The notes under the pieces were generated by a model. That model did no database searches. It saw only the letters and a list, made by a program, of their open reading frames with translations, and had not been told where the DNA came from. The translations under genes and the position numbers were made by a program. DNA of 64,000 nt from CBDCGV01 sp965216955 (GTDB taxonomy: Bacteria > Bacteroidota > Bacteroidia > Chitinophagales > JADIYW01): the NCBI GenBank assembly GCA_965216955.1, contig CBDCGV010000016.1:124001-188000 (forward strand), in the 5' to 3' direction. Below are positions 1 to 8,357 of this stretch, piece after piece (within the stretch, counting starts at the first letter, position 1; the number at the start of each line of letters is the position of its first letter).

Positions 1-85
1 GTTTATATAGTTTGAAAATATGACTTCCTATTGTCTTTTGTATAACTTTTTAAAAAAAATATACATATTCCCTTCATTTATATGT

Positions 86-1396
86 TTACTCCTTTTCTAG
101 TATCCACTGATGAATTATTTCTTTCATTTTCATATGTCCTTCATTATTAAAATGACTATCACTCGCTGTCTTTTTTTCTGAAAATCGGAAATCTTCAAAT
201 TTAAACTTATTGGGTAATACGTAGTCCACTCCTTCAAAAACTGCTTGTTTTTCTTCATCGAGTCCTCCAATAGCTAAACTTTGTTCATCTGGAATTATAA
301 AAACTGCACATCTTGAACCATATAAACTTCCCAATTCATTAATTTTTCGCAAAAAAGTATTTGTTATTTGTATCGCTTTATCTTTTGGAACTTCCTCCTG
401 ACAAGGAGCACAAAAATGATTATTCAAAATCCGATTATTAATTGTTCTTAGTAGAGCTGATCTATTAAAAATACGATGTTTAACTTTCAGATTACAGGCT
501 TTTAGAAAATTACTTTTCCAGATTTCAGGATCGTTATGATGCCTATCATTAATGTAAGTAGACAACCAACCCAAATTGGTCGCGTGCAATGGTTTATATT
601 GCTCTTCATCATCCGGTAAAAAAATGGTTAAATCATTGCCAAGATTATACATTACAAAAACATAATCTGGTTGTAGTTTTGGAATATATTCTTCTGCTAT
701 TTGATAATAATTTACGGTACCAGCAGATGGAATCCCTCCATTATAAACAATGTATCCTTCTGCTAATAATTGATCAGCAAAACTTTTATACAAGGGACAC
801 GATGTATAGCCATAAGTAAACGAGTCACCGATTAATAGAATACTTTTTCTATTCGTTCTATATTGTTCAAAAGCTAATGACCTGAATCCCTCAGCATTAA
901 TTGGGTATTCAATCCAAGTATCAATAGCTGCTTTAAAAGCCTGACTATCCGATTTAAATGTCTCTTTTATTTTTGTTATATACTTTAAATAACCTCTTTC
1001 TTCATTATCATCTGCAATTTCTTGCCATAAATGGTTATTTCCAGTACTTAAAAAGACCTGTCTCTCTTCTTTTTTTTGGTATATCGTGTTGAGAAAATTC
1101 ATTTTGAGATACTTTTCTGAAATATCTGTATTTTCTTGAGCAACGAAACCTAATGCTTGGTTAAGAGATAAGTTATGGACTTTTTGCTTTAATACCATTA
1201 AACGCTGGGGTATCTCTTTATGATGACTAAAAATGCCATTTTTTCGCAGCTCAAATGGCGCTGGATCGTAAAAATGAATTTCTTCTTTTGCAATCTTCTG
1301 ACAAAATGAATCTTCTGTTATCCTTCGAAGAATACTTTCTAATAAGAGTATTGACAAAAGGGAAGCAATTAAAATGTAGATTCCTTTTCTAAACAC
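86..1396 (-). CDS. SGNH/GDSL-type hydrolase or O-acyl-transfer protein, membrane-anchored
   Basis: 436 aa. An N-terminal hydrophobic segment (residues 5-20) suggests a signal anchor, so the enzymatic part probably lies in the periplasm. The SGNH blocks are visible: GDSF at 190-193 (nucleophile Ser192), Gly at 221 in an NGG turn, GND at 253-255, and DSH at 413-415 (Asp413, His415). The roughly 170 residues before the GDS block are not recognised. The gene starts 11 nt after the stop of the dioxygenase gene at 1408-2220, so the two are probably co-transcribed. SGNH proteins of this kind act as esterases or in O-acetyl transfer on glycans; the substrate here is unknown. Nothing recognisable lies in positions 1-85 downstream. 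Confidence 0.8.
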   Translation of the reverse strand: MFRKGIYILIASLLSILLLESILRRITEDSFCQKIAKEEIHFYDPAPFELRKNGIFSHHKEIPQRLMVLKQKVHNLSLNQALGFVAQENTDISEKYLKMNFLNTIYQKKEERQVFLSTGNNHLWQEIADDNEERGYLKYITKIKETFKSDSQAFKAAIDTWIEYPINAEGFRSLAFEQYRTNRKSILLIGDSFTYGYTSCPLYKSFADQLLAEGYIVYNGGIPSAGTVNYYQIAEEYIPKLQPDYVFVMYNLGNDLTIFLPDDEEQYKPLHATNLGWLSTYINDRHHNDPEIWKSNFLKACNLKVKHRIFNRSALLRTINNRILNNHFCAPCQEEVPKDKAIQITNTFLRKINELGSLYGSRCAVFIIPDEQSLAIGGLDEEKQAVFEGVDYVLPNKFKFEDFRFSEKKTASDSHFNNEGHMKMKEIIHQWILEKE

Positions 1397-1407
1397 CTTA
1401 ATTTCTG

Positions 1408-2220
1408 TTACTTATAAATGATTTGATTCACTACTTTTTGATCTACAGGTGCGCTTTTCATTTTTAAAGAAGTTATTTTTTTTCCGGATACACTTTTTTC
1501 ACCGATAATACAACTATTGTAAAAATCATCCTCCACTTGATAAACAACAATTCGTTTCTTTTTTCTCTCTTGATAATGTAATGATGGAGCACTAATTGGT
1601 GCCATTGCCTGATTAATAGCTAACCTTGGTTCATTCGTTAAATTAGGAGGAGATCCATGAAACAATTTATGATCATAAATGATGGCATCCCCGGCTTTCA
1701 TTGGCAATGCTTTCTTTTTTAGCTTAATGTCTTTAAACTCATTAGTATTTTCAAAATAAAGTGCAAGCCCTGGACCACATCGATAAGAGTTTCCCAACAA
1801 ATGACTTTTCTCTAAAATCCATAGATTCCCATTTTGCTCATTTGTATCAACTAAAGGCGTCCAAATAGTAATAGACCTGTATTTCGTTTCATCTACCATA
1901 TTCCAATCTAAATGAAAATCGAAAAAACTGGCAGTTCCAGGTTCTTTAACAGTAAAATTAGCAACTAGCGGTCTATACTCGTTTAACAAGCGTTGGGTTT
2001 TAGGAACAAAAACATTTGCAATTCCCTGACTCACTTTTCTTCTATATTCAATCAAATGACTATGCATAGTAGCATGGAAACCATCTCCTAAATCATTGTC
2101 CAATTTAAAATAGAAGGCCCTTAATTGTGCTATTTCCTCCTTTGAAAGAAAGGAGTCTACTAGTACATAACCCTCTTCCTCAAATAATTTTTGCTTCTTA
2201 TCTTCTATAAAAGTTGCCAC
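1408..2220 (-). CDS. Phytanoyl-CoA dioxygenase (PhyH) family Fe(II)/2-oxoglutarate enzyme, copy A
   Basis: 270 aa, normal length for the family. The iron-binding facial triad looks complete: HLD at 103-105 (His103, Asp105) and His188 in the block DHKLFHGSPPN. Arg199 is placed to bind 2-oxoglutarate. PhyH enzymes hydroxylate or oxidise small molecules and lipids using O2 and 2-oxoglutarate. This is one of three paralogues in this cluster and resembles copy C (4191-5033) more closely than copy B. It lies immediately upstream of an SGNH hydrolase gene (11 nt). The substrate cannot be read from the sequence. Confidence 0.85.
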   Translation of the reverse strand: MATFIEDKKQKLFEEEGYVLVDSFLSKEEIAQLRAFYFKLDNDLGDGFHATMHSHLIEYRRKVSQGIANVFVPKTQRLLNEYRPLVANFTVKEPGTASFFDFHLDWNMVDETKYRSITIWTPLVDTNEQNGNLWILEKSHLLGNSYRCGPGLALYFENTNEFKDIKLKKKALPMKAGDAIIYDHKLFHGSPPNLTNEPRLAINQAMAPISAPSLHYQERKKKRIVVYQVEDDFYNSCIIGEKSVSGKKITSLKMKSAPVDQKVVNQIIYK

Positions 2221-2343
2221 TATTCAAAATTAAGCATAAACTTCTCTGTTTATCAAAAAATGGTGTAAAAAAACAACTGCAGCTCTTAAAGCCTTAACCT
2301 TAAATATCGGGTATTCTAAAATATTTGTGATAAGATACAGTTC

Positions 2344-3171
2344 CTATGTAATCCTATTCTTAAACTCGCGCTCATTAAGCTTTTTGTACTGAAAATTTTT
2401 CAAGCCTATTGCTTCCACCCCTTTCGGGCGTTCATTCATATTAAATGACATAAAAAAGTCTGCATCCACTTTGTACACAACAAGACTTTTGCGCTTCACG
2501 TTTTCGCAATAGTAATGAATAGGTATTGCTTCTTTAGGTTTCATTATTAACTGAATAGTTTCCCTATCTTTTGCAGTATTATTTTCTGAGGTATAATGTA
2601 ATAATGCATCATCAATTATAGCAACTTGCCCCAATTTTAAATTTATAGGATGCATATACTTTTTCTTTATTTTATTCTCTAATCCTTTAAAAACCCAAGG
2701 AATAGAGGGACTGCGATACCTTGTTAAAGTATTGTGTGTATTAGGAACCACCTCCATGGTGCCATTTTCGCGTGTCACATCACATAAAGGTATCCAAACA
2801 GAAACAGAAGTAAATTTTTCTTCGTCAACAAACGTCCAATTTTGATGAACAGGAACTTCTCCTGAATTAGGTTTTTTATTAAATAGATTAATTATTAATG
2901 GTTCATAATCATCCAGGACTTTATCAAGATGAGGTTTAAAAAAACGGTAAATCTTATCAAGTACCATCTTCTTATATGCAACATCTTTATTAAAGAAACT
3001 CAGTTCATAATCTGACTTAATAACCACTTCTCTTTTATCTACCTCTTTGATCTCATTCAATAAAGAAAATAAGATTTCTAATTGATCTGGAGATAATAAA
3101 TCCAAAGTGACATATCCCTTTTCATTAAAGGCGCTTTCTAAGGAATTATCTACAAAAATTTTCTTTTTCAT
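2344..3171 (-). CDS. PhyH-family protein, copy B, with altered iron-binding motif
   Basis: 275 aa, same fold family as copies A and C, but the HxD iron motif reads HQN at 109-111 (VHQNWTFVDE), so the metal-binding Asp is replaced by Asn. The distal His192 (LLHYTS) and Arg203 are kept. Family knowledge: Asp/Glu or Ala/Gly at this site is usual in dioxygenases or halogenases, so Asn suggests weak or lost iron binding, a changed reaction, or a non-catalytic role. It is divergent from the SGNH gene at 3207, with only 35 bp between start codons, so promoters must overlap coding sequence or be shared. A 123-nt gap separates it from copy A. Confidence 0.75.
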   Translation of the reverse strand: MKKKIFVDNSLESAFNEKGYVTLDLLSPDQLEILFSLLNEIKEVDKREVVIKSDYELSFFNKDVAYKKMVLDKIYRFFKPHLDKVLDDYEPLIINLFNKKPNSGEVPVHQNWTFVDEEKFTSVSVWIPLCDVTRENGTMEVVPNTHNTLTRYRSPSIPWVFKGLENKIKKKYMHPINLKLGQVAIIDDALLHYTSENNTAKDRETIQLIMKPKEAIPIHYYCENVKRKSLVVYKVDADFFMSFNMNERPKGVEAIGLKNFQYKKLNEREFKNRIT

Positions 3172-3206
3172 TACCTTGTGAAAGTAATAAAATTTGGAAT
3201 ACTCAA

Positions 3207-4220
3207 ATGCTAAAACAAAAATTCTTTTTCCTTTTTGGTTTTCTACTTTTTCTCTCCGTTTTTTTTATTATACTTACAATACAAGGCTTTTTTCAAATAA
3301 ATAATGAAGTTAAAAAGCTAAATAATGATACCTCCTCTTTTCTAGAATTCAATGCAGAATTAGGCTATTCTTTAAAACCAAGTCAATCGTTCACTTGGCA
3401 TAAAATCACGAATAGAGAGGGTGACAAATCCAGCACTGTAACAATTGACAAATATGGTAGACGAATCACTTTATCACAAAAGCACGTTGACGGGCACCTT
3501 TTATTTTTTGGTTGCTCCTATATTTTTGGCGACAATTTAAAAGATGAAAATACAATCCCGTATCTTATAAATACATTTGATACTACCAGGAATGCATATA
3601 ATTATGCATTATCAGGTTACACTACTTCTCAAATGTTACCCTTATTAGAAAACAATATCCCAAATCACTCTTTAGAAAAACAAGGTATTGCTCTTTACTC
3701 CTACATAGACCACCATATTAATAGAAATATTTTTGATAGTTATGCGCTTAAATGGACCTATAATTTTCCTTTCTATTTATTAAAAGAAGATTCGTTGATA
3801 AATCAAGGGAGTTTTTACACACACCGCCCTATCAGAACTTGTTTTTACAAAGGATTATCAAATTATAAAAGACTCTATAATTCATTATACAAACTTCATT
3901 TTTTTAGACTATCAGATAAAAAGCAAGAAGCAGCTTATAAATTGCTTGCTAAAATAGTTGCTCAGTCTAAAAAGGTTTACCTACAAACATTTCCCAATTC
4001 TTCTTTTTATGTTGTTATTTTTCCTAATCAAAAAAATACTATCGTTCCCTATCTCAAAAATGAAAACATAGGAGTAATAAATCTAAGTGATAAAATTACC
4101 CTCAAAAAAGAAGATCTTCAAACTGATGGATATCATCCCAATGAGCTTGGGACTAAAAAAGTTGCTCAGGCTATTTATGATGTATTAAAACTAAAAAAAA
4201 GGGAATCTGTTCCTCTTTAA
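3207..4220 (+). CDS. SGNH-hydrolase-like protein with GCS variant of the GDS motif
   Basis: 337 aa with a strongly hydrophobic N-terminus (residues 7-28), read as a signal anchor. The nucleophile block reads FGCSYIFGDN (Ser104), that is, Gly-Cys-Ser instead of Gly-Asp-Ser. The C-terminal catalytic block DGYHPN gives Asp307 and His310. The overall plan matches SGNH hydrolases, so it is probably active outside the cytoplasm on an ester or acetyl group. It is the only plus-strand gene inside a minus-strand cluster. Its last 30 nt overlap the 3' end of the convergent dioxygenase copy C gene. Confidence 0.7.
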   Translation: MLKQKFFFLFGFLLFLSVFFIILTIQGFFQINNEVKKLNNDTSSFLEFNAELGYSLKPSQSFTWHKITNREGDKSSTVTIDKYGRRITLSQKHVDGHLLFFGCSYIFGDNLKDENTIPYLINTFDTTRNAYNYALSGYTTSQMLPLLENNIPNHSLEKQGIALYSYIDHHINRNIFDSYALKWTYNFPFYLLKEDSLINQGSFYTHRPIRTCFYKGLSNYKRLYNSLYKLHFFRLSDKKQEAAYKLLAKIVAQSKKVYLQTFPNSSFYVVIFPNQKNTIVPYLKNENIGVINLSDKITLKKEDLQTDGYHPNELGTKKVAQAIYDVLKLKKRESVPL

Positions 4221-5033
4221 AGCAATAGGCCCTCTATCCATCCGTGCTAACTCTTTTTTAGTAATATTTACTTTTCTATACTCCAAAAAATTATGGGCAC
4301 TGCGCTTAGGTTTTTCTCCTATTTTATAATTCATAAAAAACTCATTATCCACTCTAAACTGTAACACTTTGGATCTCGCATTCTCCTGATAATAATGGTA
4401 AACCTCCTCTTTCCCAGGCACTAAAATAGCAGTTGCCGCTATACGTGACACGTTTCCAAAGTTTGGTGGAGAGCTATGTACCAATCTATGATTCCAAATT
4501 ATCCCTTGGCCGGCTTTTAGATAAACTGGCAACATGTAATTTTCTTTAATGTAGGTTTCTAATTTTGCAAAAGGGCAATGAACTCCTGGGCCTCTTACAT
4601 AATACTCAACATTATGAGAAAAAGGCAATACATGAAATGCGCCATTATGCTCATTTGTATCAATTAACGGAATCCATATAGCATAACTATTTGCTTGCTG
4701 TTCATCCACATATGCCCAATCTTGATGCAATTTCATGTTGCTTTCAGCTCCCGGTTCTTTAACCATAAAATTGGCGTATAACATTTTATAATTATCAAAT
4801 ATTAAATGACTAGAGTCACTTAACACCTCTCTTATCCCTTCATCTATAGTTTTTCTGTACGATACATTTTTATGATACATACTGGCATGGAATCCATTTC
4901 CTGTAATTTTATCTTGGTTTGAATTATACAGGTTAATCAACTTACTAACCTCCTCCATATTAAGACAATCAAAAGTCACATACCCCTGCTTTTGAAGTAC
5001 AGCGTTAAAATGGTCTTCTTTAAGAATATTCAT
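4191..5033 (-). CDS. PhyH-family Fe(II)/2-oxoglutarate dioxygenase, copy C
   Basis: 280 aa. HQD at 103-105 (His103, Asp105), His186 (NHRLVHSSPPN) and Arg197 form a complete iron and co-substrate site. It is closely similar to copy A over the same blocks (GFHASMYH, VKEPGAES, IDTNEHNGA, RGPG). It is the last gene of an apparent operon methyltransferase-UbiA-PhyH: 34 nt separate its start from the UbiA stop. The operon context suggests it oxidises a prenylated or methylated intermediate; this is inference. Its 3' end overlaps the convergent SGNH gene by 30 nt. Confidence 0.85.
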   Translation of the reverse strand: MNILKEDHFNAVLQKQGYVTFDCLNMEEVSKLINLYNSNQDKITGNGFHASMYHKNVSYRKTIDEGIREVLSDSSHLIFDNYKMLYANFMVKEPGAESNMKLHQDWAYVDEQQANSYAIWIPLIDTNEHNGAFHVLPFSHNVEYYVRGPGVHCPFAKLETYIKENYMLPVYLKAGQGIIWNHRLVHSSPPNFGNVSRIAATAILVPGKEEVYHYYQENARSKVLQFRVDNEFFMNYKIGEKPKRSAHNFLEYRKVNITKKELARMDRGPIALKRNRFPFF

Positions 5034-5067
5034 CTTAAAAGCATGTTTGTTTTAAAGAGATATTTCA

Positions 5068-6042
5068 TCATAAAATTTTAATTAGTCTCTTAAAAATTGA
5101 GCTCGCCCAAAGGCGAAAATCTTTGAATAATAAAAATAATAAACCCAATAGCATTATCCCTTGCAAAGGATTTTTTAAAGCGAAAAAAGAAACTAAAATA
5201 ATGGGTAAAAATACTTCGTGAAAAATATTTATACTATAAATAAAGGGAATCTTTTCTCTTTTATTCTCATTGGACTTTGTAAGCCATAAAACCATAAAAC
5301 TTATTATATATAGAATTAGAAATGCGACAAAAAAAGTATTTCCAAAATAAATAATCAATAAAAATGAAATAACCTCCACTGGCAAAACATAGTATTGTAA
5401 AAATTTTACAACACTGTCTTTATTAAAAGTGTTACCAAACGATTTAACACCAATTTTTGCATCTTGTTGTGCATCATTTATTGTATGTATTAAATAATTT
5501 CTTATGCCTCTAAAAACACCCCAGCTCGTAATGACAATCAAAATTGGTTTACTTAAATATGTCTCTCCCAAACTATAAGCAAACAAATACATTATTGTCC
5601 CACTATAAAGGCTATCTAAAATCATACTTAAAACCCTATTATATTTAAATCGAAATGGATATAACGAGTAAAAATAAAATAAAGCCAATTGAACAAATAT
5701 TAAGGCATATTGCATGCGGTTCAGTTCCATAACAAAAGCTGAAGAAGCTAAACCGATTATGATTATAAGAAAAACAAAGACGCGAAAAAAAACTGATTTT
5801 TCAGCCAGTTGATTTAATTTCCCCGCATTTCTATCATCAGAGATATCTGACCATTCTCCTAAATAAAACCCAAAAAGTGCAACGCTAACCAATAATACTA
5901 TTAATAAGAAAAACTGTTTCCAGTCAAAAGCATACTGATTAGCATGTATTAATCCCAGCAAATAGAAAGCAATGACAGGTGGAATAATATTATTCCACCA
6001 ATCTTTCACTCTAAACAGCTTACTAAAAGTATCAAAATTCAA
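5068..6042 (-). CDS. UbiA-superfamily prenyltransferase, integral membrane
   Basis: 324 aa with about eight hydrophobic segments. The first Asp-rich motif reads SDISDDRNAG (Asp66, Asp69, Asp70) and the second NDAQQDAKIG (Asp190, Asp194); in UbiA enzymes these bind Mg2+-prenyl diphosphate. The first motif departs from the usual NDxxDxxxD. UbiA enzymes attach prenyl chains to aromatic rings or other acceptors within the membrane. The gene starts 15 nt after the methyltransferase stop, so both are probably one transcript. The acceptor is unknown; no menaquinone, heme or tocopherol genes are adjacent, so a specialised lipid or quinone-like product is possible. Confidence 0.8.
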   Translation of the reverse strand: MNFDTFSKLFRVKDWWNNIIPPVIAFYLLGLIHANQYAFDWKQFFLLIVLLVSVALFGFYLGEWSDISDDRNAGKLNQLAEKSVFFRVFVFLIIIIGLASSAFVMELNRMQYALIFVQLALFYFYSLYPFRFKYNRVLSMILDSLYSGTIMYLFAYSLGETYLSKPILIVITSWGVFRGIRNYLIHTINDAQQDAKIGVKSFGNTFNKDSVVKFLQYYVLPVEVISFLLIIYFGNTFFVAFLILYIISFMVLWLTKSNENKREKIPFIYSINIFHEVFLPIILVSFFALKNPLQGIMLLGLLFLLFKDFRLWASSIFKRLIKIL

Positions 6043-6057
6043 TGGTGATATATATAT

Positions 6058-6816
6058 CTAAAACATTTTGCGAACAACCCTAATTTCCAACCATTCGGCT
6101 GGCCAAAACTCTTCCATTCCTTCAAAAATATTGATTTGTTGGTCTTTTTCAAAAGCAGCTCTTATGGTTGTATCATCAACGAAATCAAATTTTTTAATAA
6201 ATTCTATTTCAAAATCATTCCCTCTTAGGGCAGATATAACTTCCGTCAATCTTAACGTATTGTATTTATAGCTACTGTTAATTCTATCAATAACGACATC
6301 CACTTTTTCTTGAATGGCGGGATTAAGAGATTCTTTTAAAAAAAAATCTTTAATATATATGTAGCTATTATCCTTTTTTAAAACTGAGCTTGTTTCATTA
6401 ATCACTCTAATTGGATCACTTGCATGCCCTAATGATTCTAAAAATAAGGCTCCATCAAAATGGTCTTCTGAATAATACTGGGTTAATCTATGATAATCCC
6501 CTTTAACAATTTTGACACGATTTGATACTTTATTTTTTGAGATATGCTCATTTGCAATTTCAAACTGCTTACCTGAAATAGTAATACCATCAATAAGTAT
6601 TTTGTTTTTTTTTGCAAAAAAAATTGCCGGTCCGCCAATACCACAACCTGCATCTAAGATTTTGTCTCTCCTTCGGAAACCAATTTGGTTATTTAAATAT
6701 TTTAGTAGTTTTTGTTCAGAAGCTGGCCTAAAAGCCTGTATTATGTTTCCATAAATCCTTTGATAAACATTGGTCACAGAATCGTAATATTTTTCTATTT
6801 CATCAGAAGTACTCAA
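6058..6816 (-). CDS. SAM-dependent methyltransferase, sterol/geranyl-diphosphate methyltransferase-like
   Basis: 252 aa class I methyltransferase. SAM motif I is LDAGCGIGGPA at 54-64. The GIGGPA form is the one seen in sterol 24-C-, tocopherol- and geranyl diphosphate C-methyltransferases. It appears to be the first gene of the operon with the UbiA prenyltransferase (15-nt gap) and PhyH copy C. A substrate carrying a prenyl chain or a prenyl-acceptor ring would fit this company, but that is inference from context. It is full length for the family. Confidence 0.8.
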   Translation of the reverse strand: MSTSDEIEKYYDSVTNVYQRIYGNIIQAFRPASEQKLLKYLNNQIGFRRRDKILDAGCGIGGPAIFFAKKNKILIDGITISGKQFEIANEHISKNKVSNRVKIVKGDYHRLTQYYSEDHFDGALFLESLGHASDPIRVINETSSVLKKDNSYIYIKDFFLKESLNPAIQEKVDVVIDRINSSYKYNTLRLTEVISALRGNDFEIEFIKKFDFVDDTTIRAAFEKDQQINIFEGMEEFWPAEWLEIRVVRKMF

Positions 6817-6899
6817 TTACAAATTCTTTTCATAGTTGCTAAAAAAATAGCTAAAAACTTACGCTATTAAATAATATTCTATTAGGCCGAATAGCCCTA

Positions 6900-7616
6900 T
6901 TATTTGCCGATAACACTTACCTCAACCAACTTTTTTTCTATTTCCTTTCCTAAATCAATCCCCTTCGAACTTACCAATCCTATATCTTTTAAATATATAT
7001 TGTCCAATTCAGAAGATAGTTCAACCCGCTCGTCATTAACCGTATTAACTACTAGCTCTATTTTATTTTGAACATTCAATGCTTCTTCATGCTCAACAAA
7101 CGAATTTTCAAAAATCGCTTTGTCAATAACCTTACTTTGAATTTCACTATTTATATCTCGATATTTTGATTCGTTTGGATCAAATGAAATACTTAAGCTA
7201 TAGGTATTTTCCTCTTCAACATCTAAATTGAGTTTAGATGGTCCCGACAATTCCATTTTTAATACTTCCCCTTCTAGATTAACATAAAACTCTGATAGCC
7301 ATATATTATTCCCCTTCACTCTAAAAATCACACTATCTTTCATAATTGAATATTGATTCTTGTTTACAAGAATATATTTATCACCCTTTTTGCTATATGT
7401 ACTATATTCAAACCATTCTTTGCTATCTTGAATAACTTTATATTTATAAGCAATAGTCTCTTTTTTCTTCAAAGCATCTATTGGCAAGTAATAAGATGAC
7501 ACGTCGGTTATGTCATCTGTATTTGTGTGTCTATTCTCATTTTCACCTGCAAGCCCTTTTAAATTTGAACAAGAAATAAAAACTACAATTAAATTCAGTA
7601 CAAAAAATTTTCTCAT
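6900..7616 (-). CDS. Hypothetical lipoprotein
   Basis: 238 aa, not recognised. The N-terminus is a lipoprotein signal, with lipobox FISC giving a lipidated Cys16, so it is predicted to be anchored in the membrane facing the periplasm or surface. The mature part is rich in Asp, Glu, Lys and Ser with beta-type patterning and no Cys. The gene ends 83 nt upstream of the methyltransferase start on the same strand, and is divergent from the DUF5989-SxtJ pair starting at 7710. Confidence 0.6.
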   Translation of the reverse strand: MRKFFVLNLIVVFISCSNLKGLAGENENRHTNTDDITDVSSYYLPIDALKKKETIAYKYKVIQDSKEWFEYSTYSKKGDKYILVNKNQYSIMKDSVIFRVKGNNIWLSEFYVNLEGEVLKMELSGPSKLNLDVEEENTYSLSISFDPNESKYRDINSEIQSKVIDKAIFENSFVEHEEALNVQNKIELVVNTVNDERVELSSELDNIYLKDIGLVSSKGIDLGKEIEKKLVEVSVIGK

Positions 7617-7709
7617 TTTCCTATATTTATGAAATAGATATTATTTACAATCAATAGCGAATATAAAATTATCAATTGATGTAATCTAATTACTTTGTAA
7701 TTTTACACG

Positions 7710-7859
7710 ATGGAATCAATAAAAGAACTTTGGCTTTTTCTAAAAGAAAGAAAGATATGGTGGCTAGCACCTATCATTATAGTTTTATTGCTTTTGGGTA
7801 TTCTAATCTTAGTGGGAGGTAGTAGTACCGTAGCACCATTTGTTTATACCATTTTTTAA
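7710..7859 (+). CDS. DUF5989 family small membrane protein (SxtK-like)
   Basis: A 49-codon gene. The protein starts MESIKELWLFLKERK, then WW, a single hydrophobic helix (about residues 19-36), and ends APFVYTIF. This pattern is the DUF5989 family, small one-helix proteins usually encoded between a carbamoyltransferase and an SxtJ-type protein. Its stop codon overlaps the next start (TAATG at 7857-7861), so translation of the two is coupled. Function is unknown. No carbamoyltransferase is found within the window. Confidence 0.8.
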   Translation: MESIKELWLFLKERKIWWLAPIIIVLLLLGILILVGGSSTVAPFVYTIF

Positions 7860-8215
7860 TGAATAAGAATAGTATTGAATACTATAAAGCATTATTAGGC
7901 CCAGTTTTAGGGACTATTCTTTTAAGCTTTATTTTGAAAAAACATTGGATTTGCCTAATCTCATTTGGGGTCGGTTTTATAGGGTTAGCATTCCCTTCAT
8001 TGGGCATTTACCTAATCAGGTTTTTAGAAAAAATAAAAACCATCATAGGAAAAACTATTAATGCAATTCTCTTAGGTATAGTTTTTTATCTGCTGCTAAC
8101 TCCCTTAGCAACTCTTCAAAAAATATTTTCGAAACAAAAACCAATCAATCCTCGTTCTTATTTTATTGACAGGAACAAAACATTTGAACCATCAGATTTT
8201 GAAAAACCCTGGTAA
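7859..8215 (+). CDS. SxtJ family membrane protein
   Basis: 118 aa with three hydrophobic segments (roughly residues 12-27, 31-52 and 68-88) and a polar C-terminus rich in Arg, Lys and Asp ending DFEKPW. This is the SxtJ family, named after an uncharacterised gene of the saxitoxin cluster that lies by the O-carbamoyltransferase sxtI. It overlaps the DUF5989 gene by one base. SxtJ, the small SxtK-like protein and GDSL-lipase-type proteins recur together in that setting, which matches the SGNH proteins found earlier in this cluster. The biochemical role is unknown. Confidence 0.8.
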   Translation: MNKNSIEYYKALLGPVLGTILLSFILKKHWICLISFGVGFIGLAFPSLGIYLIRFLEKIKTIIGKTINAILLGIVFYLLLTPLATLQKIFSKQKPINPRSYFIDRNKTFEPSDFEKPW

Positions 8216-8265
8216 ATTTTCTTCTAAAAACTATTCTAAATAAACAACTAGTCTATACAGAAATA

Positions 8266-8301
8266 AAAAGAGGGTGATCTAGATTTAGATCACCCTCTTT
8301 T
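8266..8301. terminator. Bidirectional intrinsic terminator
   Basis: A perfect 16-bp stem (8266-8281 with 8286-8301) closed by a 4-base loop, flanked by A-rich sequence on the left and T-rich sequence on the right. It lies between the convergent SxtJ gene and isocitrate lyase gene and can end both transcripts. Confidence 0.9.
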
Positions 8302-8357
8302 ATTTTTATTAGAAACTCTAACTAAATTCTAGCAGAATTGAACAATTTACAGTTCAA

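Noticed and set aside
1..8215. Calling the first cluster a saxitoxin pathway
   Set aside because: Only the SxtJ and SxtK-like helpers and SGNH proteins are shared; the polyketide-like synthase SxtA, amidinotransferase and Rieske enzymes are absent.
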